Origin: Bugula neritina
Lineage: Eukaryota > Bryozoa > Gymnolaemata > Cheilostomatida > Bugulidae
Length of the DNA stretch: 64,000 bases
Assembly (NCBI GenBank): GCA_964035545.1
Contig: OZ037767.1
Span: 4,091,680 to 4,155,679 of the forward strand
Direction of reading: 5' to 3'
Shown here: piece after piece, positions 24,186-36,600 of the stretch
How positions within the stretch are numbered: the first letter of the stretch is position 1
Layout: every line of letters begins with the position of its first letter
Made by a program: the position numbers and the translations under genes
The notes under the pieces: generated by a model
Databases searched by the model: none
What the model was told of the DNA's origin: nothing
What the model saw: the letters and a program-made list of their open reading frames with translations, nothing else

Positions 24186-24278
24186 ACTATCAAATGTTGC
24201 TTTTAGGTGAATAAAAGAAAAGGAGAGAGAACTGTGACGCAAGAAAGATACTGTTGGTGACTCTGGTGTGACAGGTCA

Positions 24279-24488
24279 ATGCAAGTGACTTACAGATACA
24301 GGTCTCTAAAATGGCACAAAACAGTAAGTTTGTATTGCAGTCACACTTTGGTCTATTGCATTCTTCAATTAGTAATAGAGGTTGAGGTAGGTAAAGCAAA
24401 AATGAAATTTGAAAGACATTTCTTTGAAGCACAGGCTGAAGTTCTCTTGAAAAAGTCTTTTTTACTATATATTATATTTTTAATATAG
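24279..24488 (+). other. Mirrored ORF fragment of unknown function
   Basis: The segment EVEVGKAKMKFERHFFEAQA, then EVLLKKSF, is charged and helix-like. It is kept almost unchanged in the mirror copy on the minus strand at 33636-33334, where the frame begins MEIEVGEAKMKFERHFFEAQ. Outside this core the frames differ. It could be a short exon of an unknown gene or simply conserved arm DNA. No family is recognised. Confidence 0.25.
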
Positions 24489-24699
24489 AACACAGGCTTT
24501 TCTATATTTTCCCACGCTGCCCCTACATCCATGCATTGCAAAGACATAAGCAATTAGATTTCCACGCTCCACTGGTATCACAAAGGTCTAATGGCTATAG
24601 TATGTTATATGCAATAAAAGCCATCATATTTCTTGTCAACATATATAATGAGATTCAAACTGTCAGCGTTTTGTTTTGAATTTGAAAAGCTTCAGCTTG

Positions 24700-25909
24700 G
24701 GTAATGATTAATACTTGAAAGCTTGAAATTAACATCTGCACCACCTGCATTTAGGAGTAAAGCTTTTCAATAATTTATTTAAATTTTTCAAACTGAAGTT
24801 TCCAGAAGTTGTAATAACAATAGATTTATGTTTAAAATTCAAAATTTGAAAGAAATCACTTAATTGGCGTCATATGCAGATTAAATAAAGTTACATAATA
24901 TAGCAATCTCTTAAGATTTCTTTTCAAAATACACAACAAGATATTTACTGGTGAAGCTTTGTGCTGACTTTAGTAGCTTCATCTTTACTAATTAAATTAA
25001 ACTTTAAAGTTTGAAGCAAACATTTGCACCATCTGGCATGATATAGTTGAAGTTTTAAAACATATACTATTACTTTATATGTTTATCTCACTTTATATTG
25101 AAAGATGGAAATTACTGTATGAGTCATCTATTTGTCTTGTGTAGTTCCGTGCAATAGTTAATTTCTTCAAACCTGTGGCTCTAAAATATTTCCTCAATAT
25201 TTTCAGCTTTGCATTTTTAAATTTTCTGACTTATATAAAAACAAAGTTTTTAAACACTTGAATTATCTTAGCATTAGAAACAAAGATAATAATTGTTACT
25301 GTGTTTGTAATGCAGGTAAAATGTCAATTTGAATAAGTGTTATTCATTTCACCTGTCAGTCCCAATTCTCATGTTTCAAATTTATTTGAGATCAAAAAGC
25401 TGCTAATAATTCAACAAGTTTTTAAGTAAATACTTTAAAACTGTATTTAGCATTTTCCAAGTTCTCAAAAGTGACTACCCCCTTTTAATAATTTTGAAAA
25501 ATAATTTCATACATGTGGTCAAGTGAAAACACAAACTATGCTGCAATATGAATTATTTCTTTTAGCAGCACTGTATTTGAAATAAGTGGGTTGAGAAATT
25601 AAAAGATACTGGTGGGACATTTACAAGTATCACAGGAAATAGAGAACCCAGTACCATTGATATACCTTATCTAGAGATATCAATTATAGTTGAAAATTAT
25701 TTAACCAGTTGCTCAACAAGTATAAATTTAAAATCTGTCAATTGGTTAGTAAATAATAATATGATGCAAGTTGCATGATTTCAAAGAGAGGATGATTCTT
25801 ATTCAACAAGAAATTTAGATATTTGAATTGTTAAATTATGTATTTGATGAATATTGTGACGCTCTCTCCGTTATACAATAGAAATATTAATAATGATGTA
25901 ATGATTTCT
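24700..25909 (+). repeat. Upstream module of gene A
   Basis: This is shared in the same orientation with 52690-54360 and inverted with 32107-33320 and 4276-5730. All four copies end in the promoter module, so this marks the 5' part of the ancestral duplicated unit. Confidence 0.7.
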
Positions 25910-25962
25910 ATTGGATGTTAAAAGTTTACAGTTACAAGCTGCATGCAGATTTGGGTATATAA
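25910..25962 (+). promoter_or_regulatory. Gene A promoter: inverted CCAAT and TATA box
   Basis: ATTGG (CCAAT on the other strand) is at 25910-25914 and TATATAA at 25956-25962. Between them, CTGCATGCAGATTTGGG is kept in all four promoter copies. The start codon of gene A is 131 bp downstream of the TATA box. Confidence 0.7.
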
Positions 25963-26092
25963 GGACCGAAATTACTGAAATAAATATCATAACATTGTAA
26001 ATTGTTACTTGAAGCAGTATTATCTACTTTATTGCTATACTCTAAGCAACATTTTTAAATTAATTTAAATTATCCTAATTAACTCTGCAATA

Positions 26093-27886
26093 ATGGACAT
26101 GCTTATGTTTTTCGCTATGATGGCATTTATCCTTTTGATCCAAGTGAGGGTGGTACAGGGATCTGGTATGTCAACTACATAAATTTACTTTAATTTTCAA
26201 ACTTATAAGTAATTTTTATGTTAAGCAGGAATTTCAATGATGTTAAATAATGCTGAATAACATGAATATAAGTTTCATGTACTTATATTTCTATGCAATT
26301 TTATTTCACCATGATTTATTTAACCGGGTTCAATGTGTGCATGAAGATATATCAGTAATTGTCGTACTAAATCACGTTGTATTCCAGTCACTAGTATGTC
26401 TATGCTCTATACCCTTACATTAAACTGTATTATATTATGTTTAAAGGAAGGAGATGTCTCTATCCCAAAGATAGAGGTGTCTATCGACGTTATGGAATAG
26501 CACTGCGCTATTACTATGACGCGATAGGCAGCAAAAGATGTCGCTCCTTCCTGTTCTCTGGATCAGGAGGAAACAGCAACAACTTCATGTAAGTAATCTC
26601 TATTATTGTTGTCATAGAATAATTACTCCAAATTCGTTTTTGAAAATATGATTATTTTTAAGAATGTAGTATTACGTTATATTTATATGATACTTCATAA
26701 ATTTTTTTTTAATAAAATGAAAGAATTTGAAAAGATGAGACAAAATAAATTAAAACACTAACTTTTTATATGTTCCTCTAAAGTAATGGGCTATATTATC
26801 AGGTTTTGAAGTAGACTAATTGTCAAAGTTGGAGTTAGTGTCTCTTATCATGAAATTATTTTCAGTACTCATAAGTTTTAAAAGTTCCTAAAACAGATTA
26901 TACTGAACTAATTTGCATCATGTTTAGTTATACAACAACTTAATAGAACTCAGATACCCAGAATTCACAGTTGATCTGTGCTGTGGAAGAAGGTCATGGT
27001 GATTGCATAGCTTTATATACTTAGTAACGCTTCTTCCAAATGTAATCAAGTGTCATATGTTTGGTTACAATAGTTCTGTACAAGACTGTGACGATGAGTG
27101 TACCTATTCCACAGCCTTGTGCGTTCTCCCCAAAGAGGAGGGAAATGGAACAGGCCACCATCTCCGGTTTTATTATGACCCTAACACCAGGGCCTGTGAA
27201 AGATTTTACTACACAGGATCCAATGGCAATGCCAACAAGTTTCAGTAAGTAATTTTTTGCTTTAAAAATGTACATTGTTTGCATAAATAATTTTTAATAA
27301 ATGACTATAATATTTTAAATGAAAATCATTTGAAGTAACTGTTTAAAAATCCTAGTACTCTGTATATAGAGTCTACAACTCCAAACTGTTAATTTGCAAG
27401 TTTTTTAAATCAAAAATTACGTTTTTTCAGGAGACTTTCAGACTGTAACTCTCGTTGCAAGCGCAACCTGAGGACAGTCTGTAACCTCCGAGTCCTGAAC
27501 ATTGGTTATTGCCTAACCGACCCTCATCCATGGTTCCATAACCGTCTATCTGGTAGATGTGAAGCTATCCGTCAAGGGGGCTGCAATCGGGATGATAATC
27601 GATTCGAGTGAGTTTGTAGCACTCTAGTAACTTATTATTCATATAAAAACTATTTTATCTTAAATTTAGTTTTATTCAAATTTTTATTAAAAATTGTTTT
27701 TTTTGTAATTTTTTTATGCAAAAACTTTATTTATCTATAGTCATGCAAAATGGACACACATGCCTTGGTTACATTGAGATGATGTGTCTGAGGTATATGC
27801 ATGTAGTATATTATTCATGTGTTTGTTTATACTATAGGACACAAGAAGAATGTGAATTGACCTGTGGACATCCTACACGGCACTAA
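26093..27886 (+). CDS. Gene A: secreted protein with three Kunitz domains
   Basis: Exons: 26093-26165, 26447-26588, 27074-27244, 27431-27607 and 27838-27886 (612 nt, 203 residues, stop TAA). All introns are GT-AG; the first is phase 1 and the others phase 2. Residues 1-23 form a signal peptide (MDMLMFFAMMAFILLIQVRV, then VQG). Domain 1 (about 27-77) keeps cysteines 1, 3, 5 and 6, but positions 2 and 4 are Tyr (RGVY) and Ser (GSGGN). Domain 2 likewise has Gly and Ser there (EEGNG, TGSNGN). Domain 3 has all six (GYC, GRC, GGCN, EEC, LTC), with Leu as P1, which suggests chymotrypsin- or elastase-like targets if inhibitory. Introns 2-4 fall right after the conserved Phe of each domain. It is probably an extracellular protease inhibitor or a binding protein. 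Gene B is its mirror twin. Confidence 0.88.
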
Positions 27887-28680
27887 TCTAAAGTGTTCAA
27901 ATTGTCAATTTATTATATTATAAATATATATTATATGTACATATATAAATTAATAATTATAGTTATACAATAATTATTTGCTGTTATTATTATATGCACG
28001 TATCGTGTGCTAAAGATGTTATTAACTTATTTCTTACAGCTTGCTACAAACTTTTTAGTTTGTCTTTTTACTATTATCTTACTATTGTGTTGCCAATGAT
28101 TATCTCTTTTTCTAGAATGTTTTTTGTATAAACCTTTATAACATTCTAAATCATTAGTTGATTCTGGAGAAGTTTTGCTTTTGATTTTAGTTATATAAAT
28201 GAAGCTATATTGTTGGCAAATAAAATTATATGAGTGAATTATATAATCTTGATGAATCTTTTTTAGTTTGTATAACAATTATAATAGACTTTAAAGTTTA
28301 AAACAATAAACCTTTGCTGCTGTCTGCTGTTGGTGAACTAATACAGTACATATTATGTCAACTGAATGAGTTTTTCCACACCTTCACAAAAAGTGTAAAC
28401 TAGCAATCAGAAAACTGTTTATTGCTAGTTGATAATTAATGGTAGGCATATCGTAAATCAGATTTCTTAAATATTCAGCTTGAAGGAAAGGATTTATTAA
28501 TTTCTAGCAATTAGTTACCTAGAAATACTTTCTAGGGTTATCTTACCATTTCTTAATGCAGCTTTTGCTGTAAGAACAGAGTAAATAGTTATCTTCTCCT
28601 TGTTAAATAAGCTTTCCATCTCATGGTTAATAAACCTAATGCCAAATTTATAAAATTTACAATAGCATACGTCTACATAT
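27887..28680. other. Downstream flank of gene A
   Basis: No coding sequence is seen. TTTGCTGTTATTATTATATG near 27978 matches the 3' modules elsewhere. The stretch pairs with 29330-30120 inverted. No clear AATAAA lies close to the stop codon. Confidence 0.5.
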
Positions 28681-28802
28681 ACATAGTTACCTTGAGCGGG
28701 ATCTTAGAGTTATATTTCTTTTCTACTAGTGTTTACTACTGCTTTATGTGCAACATTCAATTATAATACATAATATTATATGTACTATAATTAGATGTCC
28801 AC

Positions 28803-28928
28803 ATATGCTTTACTTTTTTTTGCTAGATTAACAAAAAATGAAAATGCATGCTGCTTCATATGCACTACATATTAAGCAGCATGCAGTTTCATTTTTTTGT
28901 AAACCTAGCAAACATAAGTAAAGCATAT
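28803..28928. repeat. Fold-back inverted repeat
   Basis: The left arm 28803-28856 (ATATGCTTTACTT to GCATGCTGCTT) pairs with the right arm 28874-28928 (AAGCAGCATGC to AAGTAAAGCATAT), with a loop of about 17 nt. It may be a MITE-like element or a relic of the event that made the palindrome. Confidence 0.8.
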
Positions 28929-28971
28929 ATCCTTTTACCTTTCTTGCTATATACCAAATACTGGTGGAAAC

Positions 28972-29152
28972 ACACATGCACACGCAAACGCACACGCACA
29001 CGCACATACACAAACATGCACACACACTAGCGCACATGCAGGCGCACACACACACGCACGGGCGTGCGCTAGTGTGTGTGCATGTTTGTGTGTGTTCGTG
29101 TGCGTGTGTGCGTGTGTGCGTGCGTGCGTGCGTGCGTGCGTGTGTGTGTGTG
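28972..29152. repeat. CA tract turning into TG tract, forming a hairpin
   Basis: CA-rich repeats on the left change to TG-rich repeats on the right. A perfect stem of about 28 bp pairs 29008-29035 with 29064-29091 (centre ACTAGCGCAC / GTGCGCTAGT), with a 28-nt loop. The right side ends in GTGC and TG runs. Frames predicted through it are repeat artefacts. Confidence 0.9.
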
Positions 29153-30122
29153 TCGGTTTCTTAATTATTCTTGATAGACTACTAAAAACGAAGTTCATGT
29201 CACCTAAACTTTATTATCAAATAGTATAAACATGTTTTTAAGAATAACACATGGTAGCAGTTAACACTGATAAGGAAGGAAACATAACTATAATACACTT
29301 TTTACGCTACTTATGCAGACAAGTAGTATATTCAGGAATTAGAAATTGTAATAAAATTTACTAAAGATAAGATTGACACTGAGCTAAGAAGCTGATTTAA
29401 CAAGGGAGGATAACTCTCTACTCTGTGCTTACAGTAAAAGAAGGGTAAGAAGGGAAATACCCCTATGAGGCATTTGAGGTAATTTTGTTAGTAATTAAGT
29501 TTCTGTCTTTCAAGCAGAATATTTAATAAATCTTATTTAGAATACTATTAGCTATTAATCAGTAATAAACGGTTTGCTGGTTGCTATAGCTTACAGTCAC
29601 TGTAAAAGTGTGGGGAAACTCATTCAAGTTGCACTTTATTAGTTTATCAACAGTAGAAAACAGCAAAGATGCATCACCTTGAAGTATATTATATTTATTA
29701 TATACAGAATAAAACAATGAAATGATAAGCTCATGAAAAAGTACTTGTCAACAACAATATAAGTTTATTAACATTACTGAACCCGTAAGCAAAACTTTTC
29801 CAAAACAATCTTTGACTCAGAATGTTGTAGAAGTTTATATACAAAGAACATTCTAGAAAAAAGCATTTCAGAAAAGCATATGGTTATGTAACACAATAGT
29901 TGGATAATGATGGGACAATTTGTAAAATATGACAAACTAATAAGTTTATAGCAAGTTGTATATTACTACTGGAAAGAAATAAGTTAATAACAGCTTTAGA
30001 GCACATGCTACGTGTATATAATAATAACAGCAAATAATTATTGTATAACTATAATTAATAATTTATATATGTACATATAGTATATATTTATACTATAATA
30101 AATTGACTTTGAACACTCTGGA

Positions 30123-31933
30123 CTAGTGTCGTGTAGGATGTCCACAGGTCAATTCACATTCTTCTTGTGTCCTATAGTATAAACAAACACATGAATAATA
30201 TACTACATGCATATACCTCAGACACATCATCTCAATGTAACCAAAGCATGTGTGTCTATTTTGCATGACTAGAAAGATAAAGTTCTTGCATGAAAAAACT
30301 ACAAAAAATACAATCTTTAATGAAAATCTAAATAAATCTAAATTTAAAATAAAACAATTTTCATATGAATAATAAGTTAGTAGAGTGCTACAAACTCACT
30401 CGAATCGATTATCATCCCGATTGCAGCCCCCTTGACGGATAGCTTCACATCTACCAGATAGACGGTTATGAAACCATGGATGAGGGTCGGTTAGGCAATA
30501 ACCAATGTTCAGGACTCGGAGGTTACAGACTGTTCTCAAGTTGCGCTTGCAACGAGAGTTACAGTCTGAAAGCCTCCTAAAAAAACATATAATGTTTGAT
30601 TTAAAAAACTTGCAAATTAACAGTTTAGAGTTGTAGACTCTATATACAGAGTACTAGGATTTTTAAACAGTTACTTCAAACGATTTTCATTTAAAATATT
30701 ATAGTCATTTATTAAGAATTATTTATGCAAACAATGTACATTTTAAAAGCAAAAAATTACTTACTGAAACTTGTTGGCATTGCCATTGGAGCCTGTGTAG
30801 TAAAATCTTTCACAGGCTCTGGTGGAAGGGTCGTAATAAAACCGGAGATGGTGACCTGTTCCATTTCCCTCCTCTTTGGGGAGAACGCACAAGGCGGTGG
30901 AATAGGCGCACTCATCGTTACAGTCTTGTACAGAACTATTGTATCAAAACATATGACATTTTATTACATTTGGAAGAAGTGTTGCTAAGTATAGAAAGTT
31001 ATGCAATCAGTATGACCTTCTTCTATAGCACAGAGTAATTGTGAATTCTGGGTACCTGAGTTCTATTAAATTGTTGTATAACTAAACATGATGCAAATTA
31101 GTTCAGTATAAACTGCTTTTGGAACTTTTGAAACTTATGAGCACTGAAAATAATGTCATGGTAAGAGACAATAACTCCAACTTTAACAATTAGTTTACTT
31201 TTAAAACTTATAATATAGCCCATTAATTTAGAGGAACTCTGTTGAACATAAAAAAAGTTAGTGTTTTAATTTATTTTGCCTCATCTTTTCAAATTTTCCA
31301 TTTTATTTAAAAAAAATTTTTAAAGTATCATATGAATATAACGTAATACTATATTCTTAAAAATAATCATATTTTCAAAAAAGAATTTGGAGTAATTATT
31401 ATATGACAACAATAATAGAGATTACTTACATGAAGTTGTTGCTATTTCCTCCTGATCCAGAGAACAGGAAGGAGCGGCATCGTTTGCTGTCTATTGCGTC
31501 ATAGTAATAGCGTAAAGCTATCCCATGGCGCCTATAGACACCTCCATCTTTGGGATGGAGACATCTCCTTCCTTTAAATATAATATAATACAGCTTAATG
31601 TAGTGATGTAGAGCATAGACATACTAGTAACTGGGATACAACGTGATTTAGTAAGACTATTACTGCTATATCTTCATGCACACGTTGAACCCGGCTAAAT
31701 AAATCATGGTGAAATAAAATTGCATAGATATATTAGTGCAAGAAATTTATGTTTATGTTATTCAGCATTATTTATTATTATTGCAATACCTTCTTAATGT
31801 ACAAATTACTTATAAATTTGAAAATTGCATCAAAGTAAATTTATAATGTAGTTAACATACCAGATCCCTTTACGACCCTCACTTGGATCAAACCAATCAA
31901 TGCTATTAAAGAGAAAATGATAAACATGTCCAT
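30123..31933 (-). CDS. Gene B: secreted protein with three Kunitz domains, mirror twin of A
   Basis: Exons on the minus strand: 31933-31861, 31571-31430, 30935-30765, 30576-30400 and 30171-30123 (73+142+171+177+49 nt, 203 residues, stop TAG). Exon lengths and intron phases are identical to gene A. The signal peptide differs (MDMFIIFSLIALIGLIQVRV, then VKG). Domains 1 and 2 again lack cysteines 2 and 4; domain 3 is complete with Leu at P1. Against A, exon 4 shows four nucleotide changes, all silent, and exon 5 one silent change plus TAA to TAG. Exons 2 and 3 have a few replacements. The introns have diverged more, so both copies look selected for function. It is convergent with A, the stops lying 2.2 kb apart. 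Confidence 0.87.
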
Positions 31934-32051
31934 GATTGCTCAGGTATTTTAAATTAATTAAAAATATTACTTAGAGTATAGCAATAAAGTAGATAATACT
32001 GTTTCAAGTAACAATTTACAATGTTATGATATTTACTTCAGTAATTTCGGT

Positions 32052-32106
32052 GCTTATATACCCAAATCTGCACGCAGCTTGTAACTGTAAACTTTTAACA
32101 TCCAAT
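32052..32106 (-). promoter_or_regulatory. Gene B promoter: TATA and inverted CCAAT
   Basis: On the minus strand TATATAAGC is at 32060-32052, and CCAAT, read on the plus strand, is at 32102-32106. The spacing and the AGATTTGGGTATATAAG core match gene A. The TATA box is about 120 bp upstream of the start codon. Confidence 0.7.
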
Positions 32107-33320
32107 AAAAATCATTGCATCATTATTAATATTTCTATTGTGTAATAGAAAGAGGGTCACAATATTCATCAAATACATAATTCAACAATTCGAATATCTA
32201 AATCTTGTTGAATAAGAATCATCCTCTCTTTGAAATCATGCAACTTGCATCATATTATTTACTAATTAATTGAAAGATTTTAATTTTATACTTGTTGAGC
32301 AGCTGGTTAAATATTTTCAACTATAATTGATATCTCTGGATAAGGTATATCAATGGTACTGGGTTCTCTATTTCCTGTGATACTTGTAAATGTTTCACCA
32401 GAATTTTTTTTAATTTCTCAACCCTTTTATTTTAAATAAAGTGCTGCTAAAAGAAGTAATTCATATTGCAGCATAGTTTGTGTTTTCACTTGACCATATG
32501 TATGAAATTATTTTTCAAAATTAATAAAAGGGGTAGTCACCTTAGAAAACTTAGAAAATACTAAATACAGTTTTAGTGTTTATACTTTATATTTGAATTA
32601 CGTAGCATAGCTATTTTGATCTCAAATAAATTTGAAACATGAGAATTGGGACTGGCAGGTGACATGAATAACACTTATTCAAATTGACATTTTTACATGC
32701 ATTGCAAACACAGTAACAATTATTATCTGTGTTTCTAATGCTAAAATAATTTTGAAAACTATACTGTTTTTATTTAAGTCAGAAAATTCAAAAATGCAAA
32801 CCAGAAAACATTGAGGAAACCAGTTAAGAAATATTTTAGAGCCATAGGTTTGAAGAAATTAACTATGCACTGTACTACACAAGACAAATAGATGACTCAT
32901 TCAGTAATTTCCATCTTTCAATATAAAGTGAGATAAACATATAAAGTAATAGTATATGTTTTAAAACTTTAACTATATCATACCAGATGGTGCAAATGTT
33001 TGCTTCAAACTTTACAGTTTAATTTAATTAGCAAAGATGAAGCTACTAAAGTCAGCACAAAGCATCACCAGTAAATATCTTGTTGTGTATTTTGAAAAGA
33101 AATCTTAAGAGATTGCTATATTATGTAACTTTATTTAATCTGCATATGACGCCAATTAAGTGATTTCTTTCAAATTTTGAATGATAAATCTATCGTCAGT
33201 ATAACTGCTGGAAACTTTAGCTTGAAAAATTTAAATAGATTATTGAAAAGCTTTACTCCTTAATGCAGGTGGTGCAGATGTTAATTTCAAGCTTTCGAGT
33301 ATTAATCATTATCCAAGCTG
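32107..33320 (-). repeat. Upstream module of gene B
   Basis: This is the inverted copy of 24700-25909 and one of four upstream modules. Confidence 0.7.
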
Positions 33321-33333
33321 AAGCTTTTCAAAT

Positions 33334-33636
33334 TCAGAACAAAACACTGACAGTTTGAATCTCATTATATATGTTTACAGGAAATATGATGGCTTTTATT
33401 GCATATAACATACTATAGCCATTAGACCTTTGTGATACCAGTGGAGCGTGGAAATCTAATTGCTTATGTCTTTGCAATGCATGGATGTAGGGGCAGCGTG
33501 GGAAAATATAGAAAAGCCTGTGTTCTATATTAAAAATATAATATAGTAAAAAAGACTTTTTCAAGAGAACTTCAGCCTGTGCTTCAAAGAAATGTCTTTC
33601 AAATTTCATTTTTGCTTCACCTACCTCGATTTCCAT
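33334..33636 (-). other. Mirror copy of the 24.3 kb ORF fragment
   Basis: A 100-codon frame begins MEIEVGEAKMKFERHFFEAQ. Only the first 30 or so residues are shared with the left-arm frame; the rest is not preserved there. No recognised domain. Confidence 0.25.
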
Positions 33637-33639
33637 TAC

Positions 33640-36600
33640 TAAGAAGAATGCAATAAACCAAAGTGTGACTGCAATACAAACTTACTGTTTTGTGCCATTT
33701 TATAGAGCTGTATCTGTAAGTCCAGGGCACTTGCTTTGACCTGTCACACCAGAGTCACCAACAGTATCTGTCTTGTGTCACAGTTCTCTCTCCTTTTCTT
33801 TTATTCACCTAGAAGCAACATTTGATAGTAGATGGTCATATAACTAGCTATAGTTTAACTACAAGCTGCATTGCTAGAAATTATCAGGTTATGTTCATGT
33901 AATATGCTTGTACTTGTAGGCACAGCTTGTCTGCAAAATGCTAAACGTATAGCTTAGCATGTTATGATGCAATAACATAATTTAAAATATTGTAGTGTAT
34001 TGTTGAGATGAGCGAATGAATTAAATTATATTATGCTTGTGGAAACTGTATAAACAGTGGCAAAAATTAACTGCAAGAAACTGTATAATATGATCAAAGC
34101 ATGCAATTTGTACCACTTTAATTATAAGGTATAATTTACAGTAGTACATTTGTAGAAAATAAAAGTGGAAAAAAATCTGAAGGAAAAACGCTTGAAGGAA
34201 AAAAATTAATTAAACTAAAATAATCTAATGCTTTCTAGGCTTTTAAAACCAGTAAATTGAAAGTAAAATTAAATATTGCTGCACTAAATATCAACCACAT
34301 GCAGTAAGTGTTACTTTAATTAATATTCAACTGTTATAATAGAGATAGTATTATAATATTTGATCAAAAATAAATTTATACTAATATAATGCCCAGTAAT
34401 ATAATAGCCAAAACATGGAAGACAAAAGTTCATCAACATGAAAACATAATATTGTTTATGTTAATAAATATTCCATTTTCAAACATAAAGAATAGACAAA
34501 GTTGTTTTCCCATTTAAATTTGCAAGCACTTTTAGCCTCTGTGAAATCCGAAATTAATTCAGTAAACAAAATACAACTTCCTAGAAATCAACCATGTATG
34601 CTATTGTAGTAATAATAAAAGTCATACAGGTAAAGAGCATTTGGTGTACAACATTTGCTTAATATAGCAAAGAGAAAACATTAGATACAAAATAATTTAT
34701 AGCAAGTTACTAAAAGATATTAACGTACAAAATATAGCAAATTCTTGTATACTGTTCCAACAGTATAATTTTTCAAAGTTATTTAAAATGACATGTTATG
34801 ACTAACAAGTATTACGTCAAACAATCAATTCAAAGATATTCACAAGGCAAAAAATAAATACTCTCGGTTGCTTTCATCTCTAATTCCATTCAATATGAAG
34901 GTCTATCAGAATAATATATGTCTTATTAAAAAAATAATAAGAAAAGAAGGAAAATTAATTTCCATTCAGTGTACCTGGTGCAGTAAAATAGAGTTATTTC
35001 CCTTTCTACTCATAAAAACAAACTATATAATTGTGTGTGATTCTGATAGTTGTATTGGGAACTGTTTTTGACTTAAATAAAATTTTATCTTTGCCTGTTT
35101 ATATGGGTTTACCAAACTGTTTCAACATCAATTTGCTAAGGGAAAGAGCAATAAATATTATTATATAAACCCTATAAATAGCTAAATAGACCAGCATTTT
35201 CAAGAGTGGGGAGGAGATTATATGGGCAACTACATGAATAAACTTCTTACCTAAACTAGATGTACTAATATCATGCAGATATACTTACACTCTGAAGATA
35301 CACTTACACCCTGCAGAAACACTTACACTCTGCCCACCCATTATGCTGACTGTTATTAGAAGACATGAAATACTGCCCACCAGATCAAGGGTTAAAAACA
35401 TCTGCTTTACATTAAGCTGAATGAATACTCAACTACATGAAATCATAAAATAAAACCACAGAACATACTAAACTGTTAGACAATGTTTCATTAGTTTACT
35501 CTTTTACATGTACTCAGTTGATGTAGAAGCTGTTTGGGTTATGACTATAGCTGCCTCAGCTTTTATATTGAAAGCTACAACTGTGTGCAGTAACTCAAGT
35601 TATTATACTTTCTTCATGGACATGCTAATTCTAATTCTGCATCTTTTAATCACAGAAGTATTTTTCAGTGCAAACTAATAGCTAATTGTACAAATACACA
35701 TCATGCAGGTAAGTGTACTCTTAATATATTTCTATACGTATTAATGTTACTGCAAGAGTAAATTTTAGCTTGTATACAGAACTGTGAGGACTCATTTACT
35801 TCCATGTCATATAGAAATGTATAATATCACCTCACCCTTTGCTAAATGCAGAGTTTATATTTCTACTTAATAGGGTTTCTGAGTTTTTTGTTGGATATTT
35901 TATAGTAAAATGTCAAAGGTGGACAACTTCTTGAATTACACATATTTTAAGAACTTAGACTATTGACAAAACTTTTCAGAAGTCACTAAAAGCAGCACAG
36001 AGTTGCATAGACAAACTTCAACTCTCTAAACTTAATTCCTTCTTACTGCACCCAGTGACCACCAAGTCTGTGCTGCTTCAAGCAACTTCCAAACCCAGCA
36101 CTTTATATTATGATGAGCACTTTGCACTGTGATAATCATAAGATTTGTAGACTGAACAAATAAACACTGCAGTGGTTTGATTGCTATCTAAATAACAACT
36201 TACTCATAAATTTAATTCTGTCTACTGCAGACTACTTAGACACAGAATATAAATTATATACAATTATATGTTACGTAACACTAGTTCACAGTGCTTACTA
36301 GCTGAATACCTGCACATAGGTATTATATAACTACAGCTTTTGTCTCTATAGAATGGCCTTGCATGATTTATTTGAAAATAATAGGTATTCCTAGTTAGAT
36401 AAGCCACTCCTTTAATGTTTCAGTATAAACTAATGTTAATGCCACATTTGGGTTACAGTCTGAAGATTTTATCAGCTAATCTGTTGTATGACAGTTTAGC
36501 TTAGCTATTCACACCTGAATAGTTATGTGGCAGTATATATATAAGTTCACAATTTGATACAATATATTTTACAAATAAAATGAAATCCTAATAACTTACA

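Larger units (their letters stand above)
3290..28680 (+). repeat. Left arm of a giant imperfect palindrome
   Basis: Read on the opposite strand, this stretch matches 29330-56150 in the same order. Matched landmarks are: Kunitz exon 4 remnant 3774 with 55696; promoter module 4200 with 54400; a distinctive stretch 5275-5345 with 53035-53105; exon 2 6969 with about 51300-51420; exon 3 remnant 14109 with 44295 and 44831; the composite at 13320-13640 with 45282-45560; coding-like remnants 16312-16791 with 41490-41987; the small ORF at 20511 with 37548; the ORF at 24279-24488 with about 33430-33636; and gene A with gene B. The arms differ by many substitutions and indels, so they are not identical copies. 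Confidence 0.88.
28681..29329. other. Palindrome centre (spacer)
   Basis: Mirror alignment of the arms fades here. The spacer contains two local inverted repeats, listed separately, and no coding sequence. Confidence 0.7.

Noticed and set aside
27021-27284. 87-codon minus-strand frame over gene A exon 3, and its mirror at 30725-30988
   Set aside because: They are antisense shadows of exon 3 in genes A and B; the Kunitz frame with correct splice sites explains the sequence.
28972-29152. CRISPR-like or minisatellite array
   Set aside because: There are no repeat/spacer units; it is a dinucleotide tract that changes strand bias and forms a hairpin, in a eukaryotic context.
28828-29198. Several 60-80 codon frames in the CA/TG region
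   Set aside because: They consist of Cys/Val/Thr/His repeats produced by the dinucleotide tract on both strands, with no coding signal.
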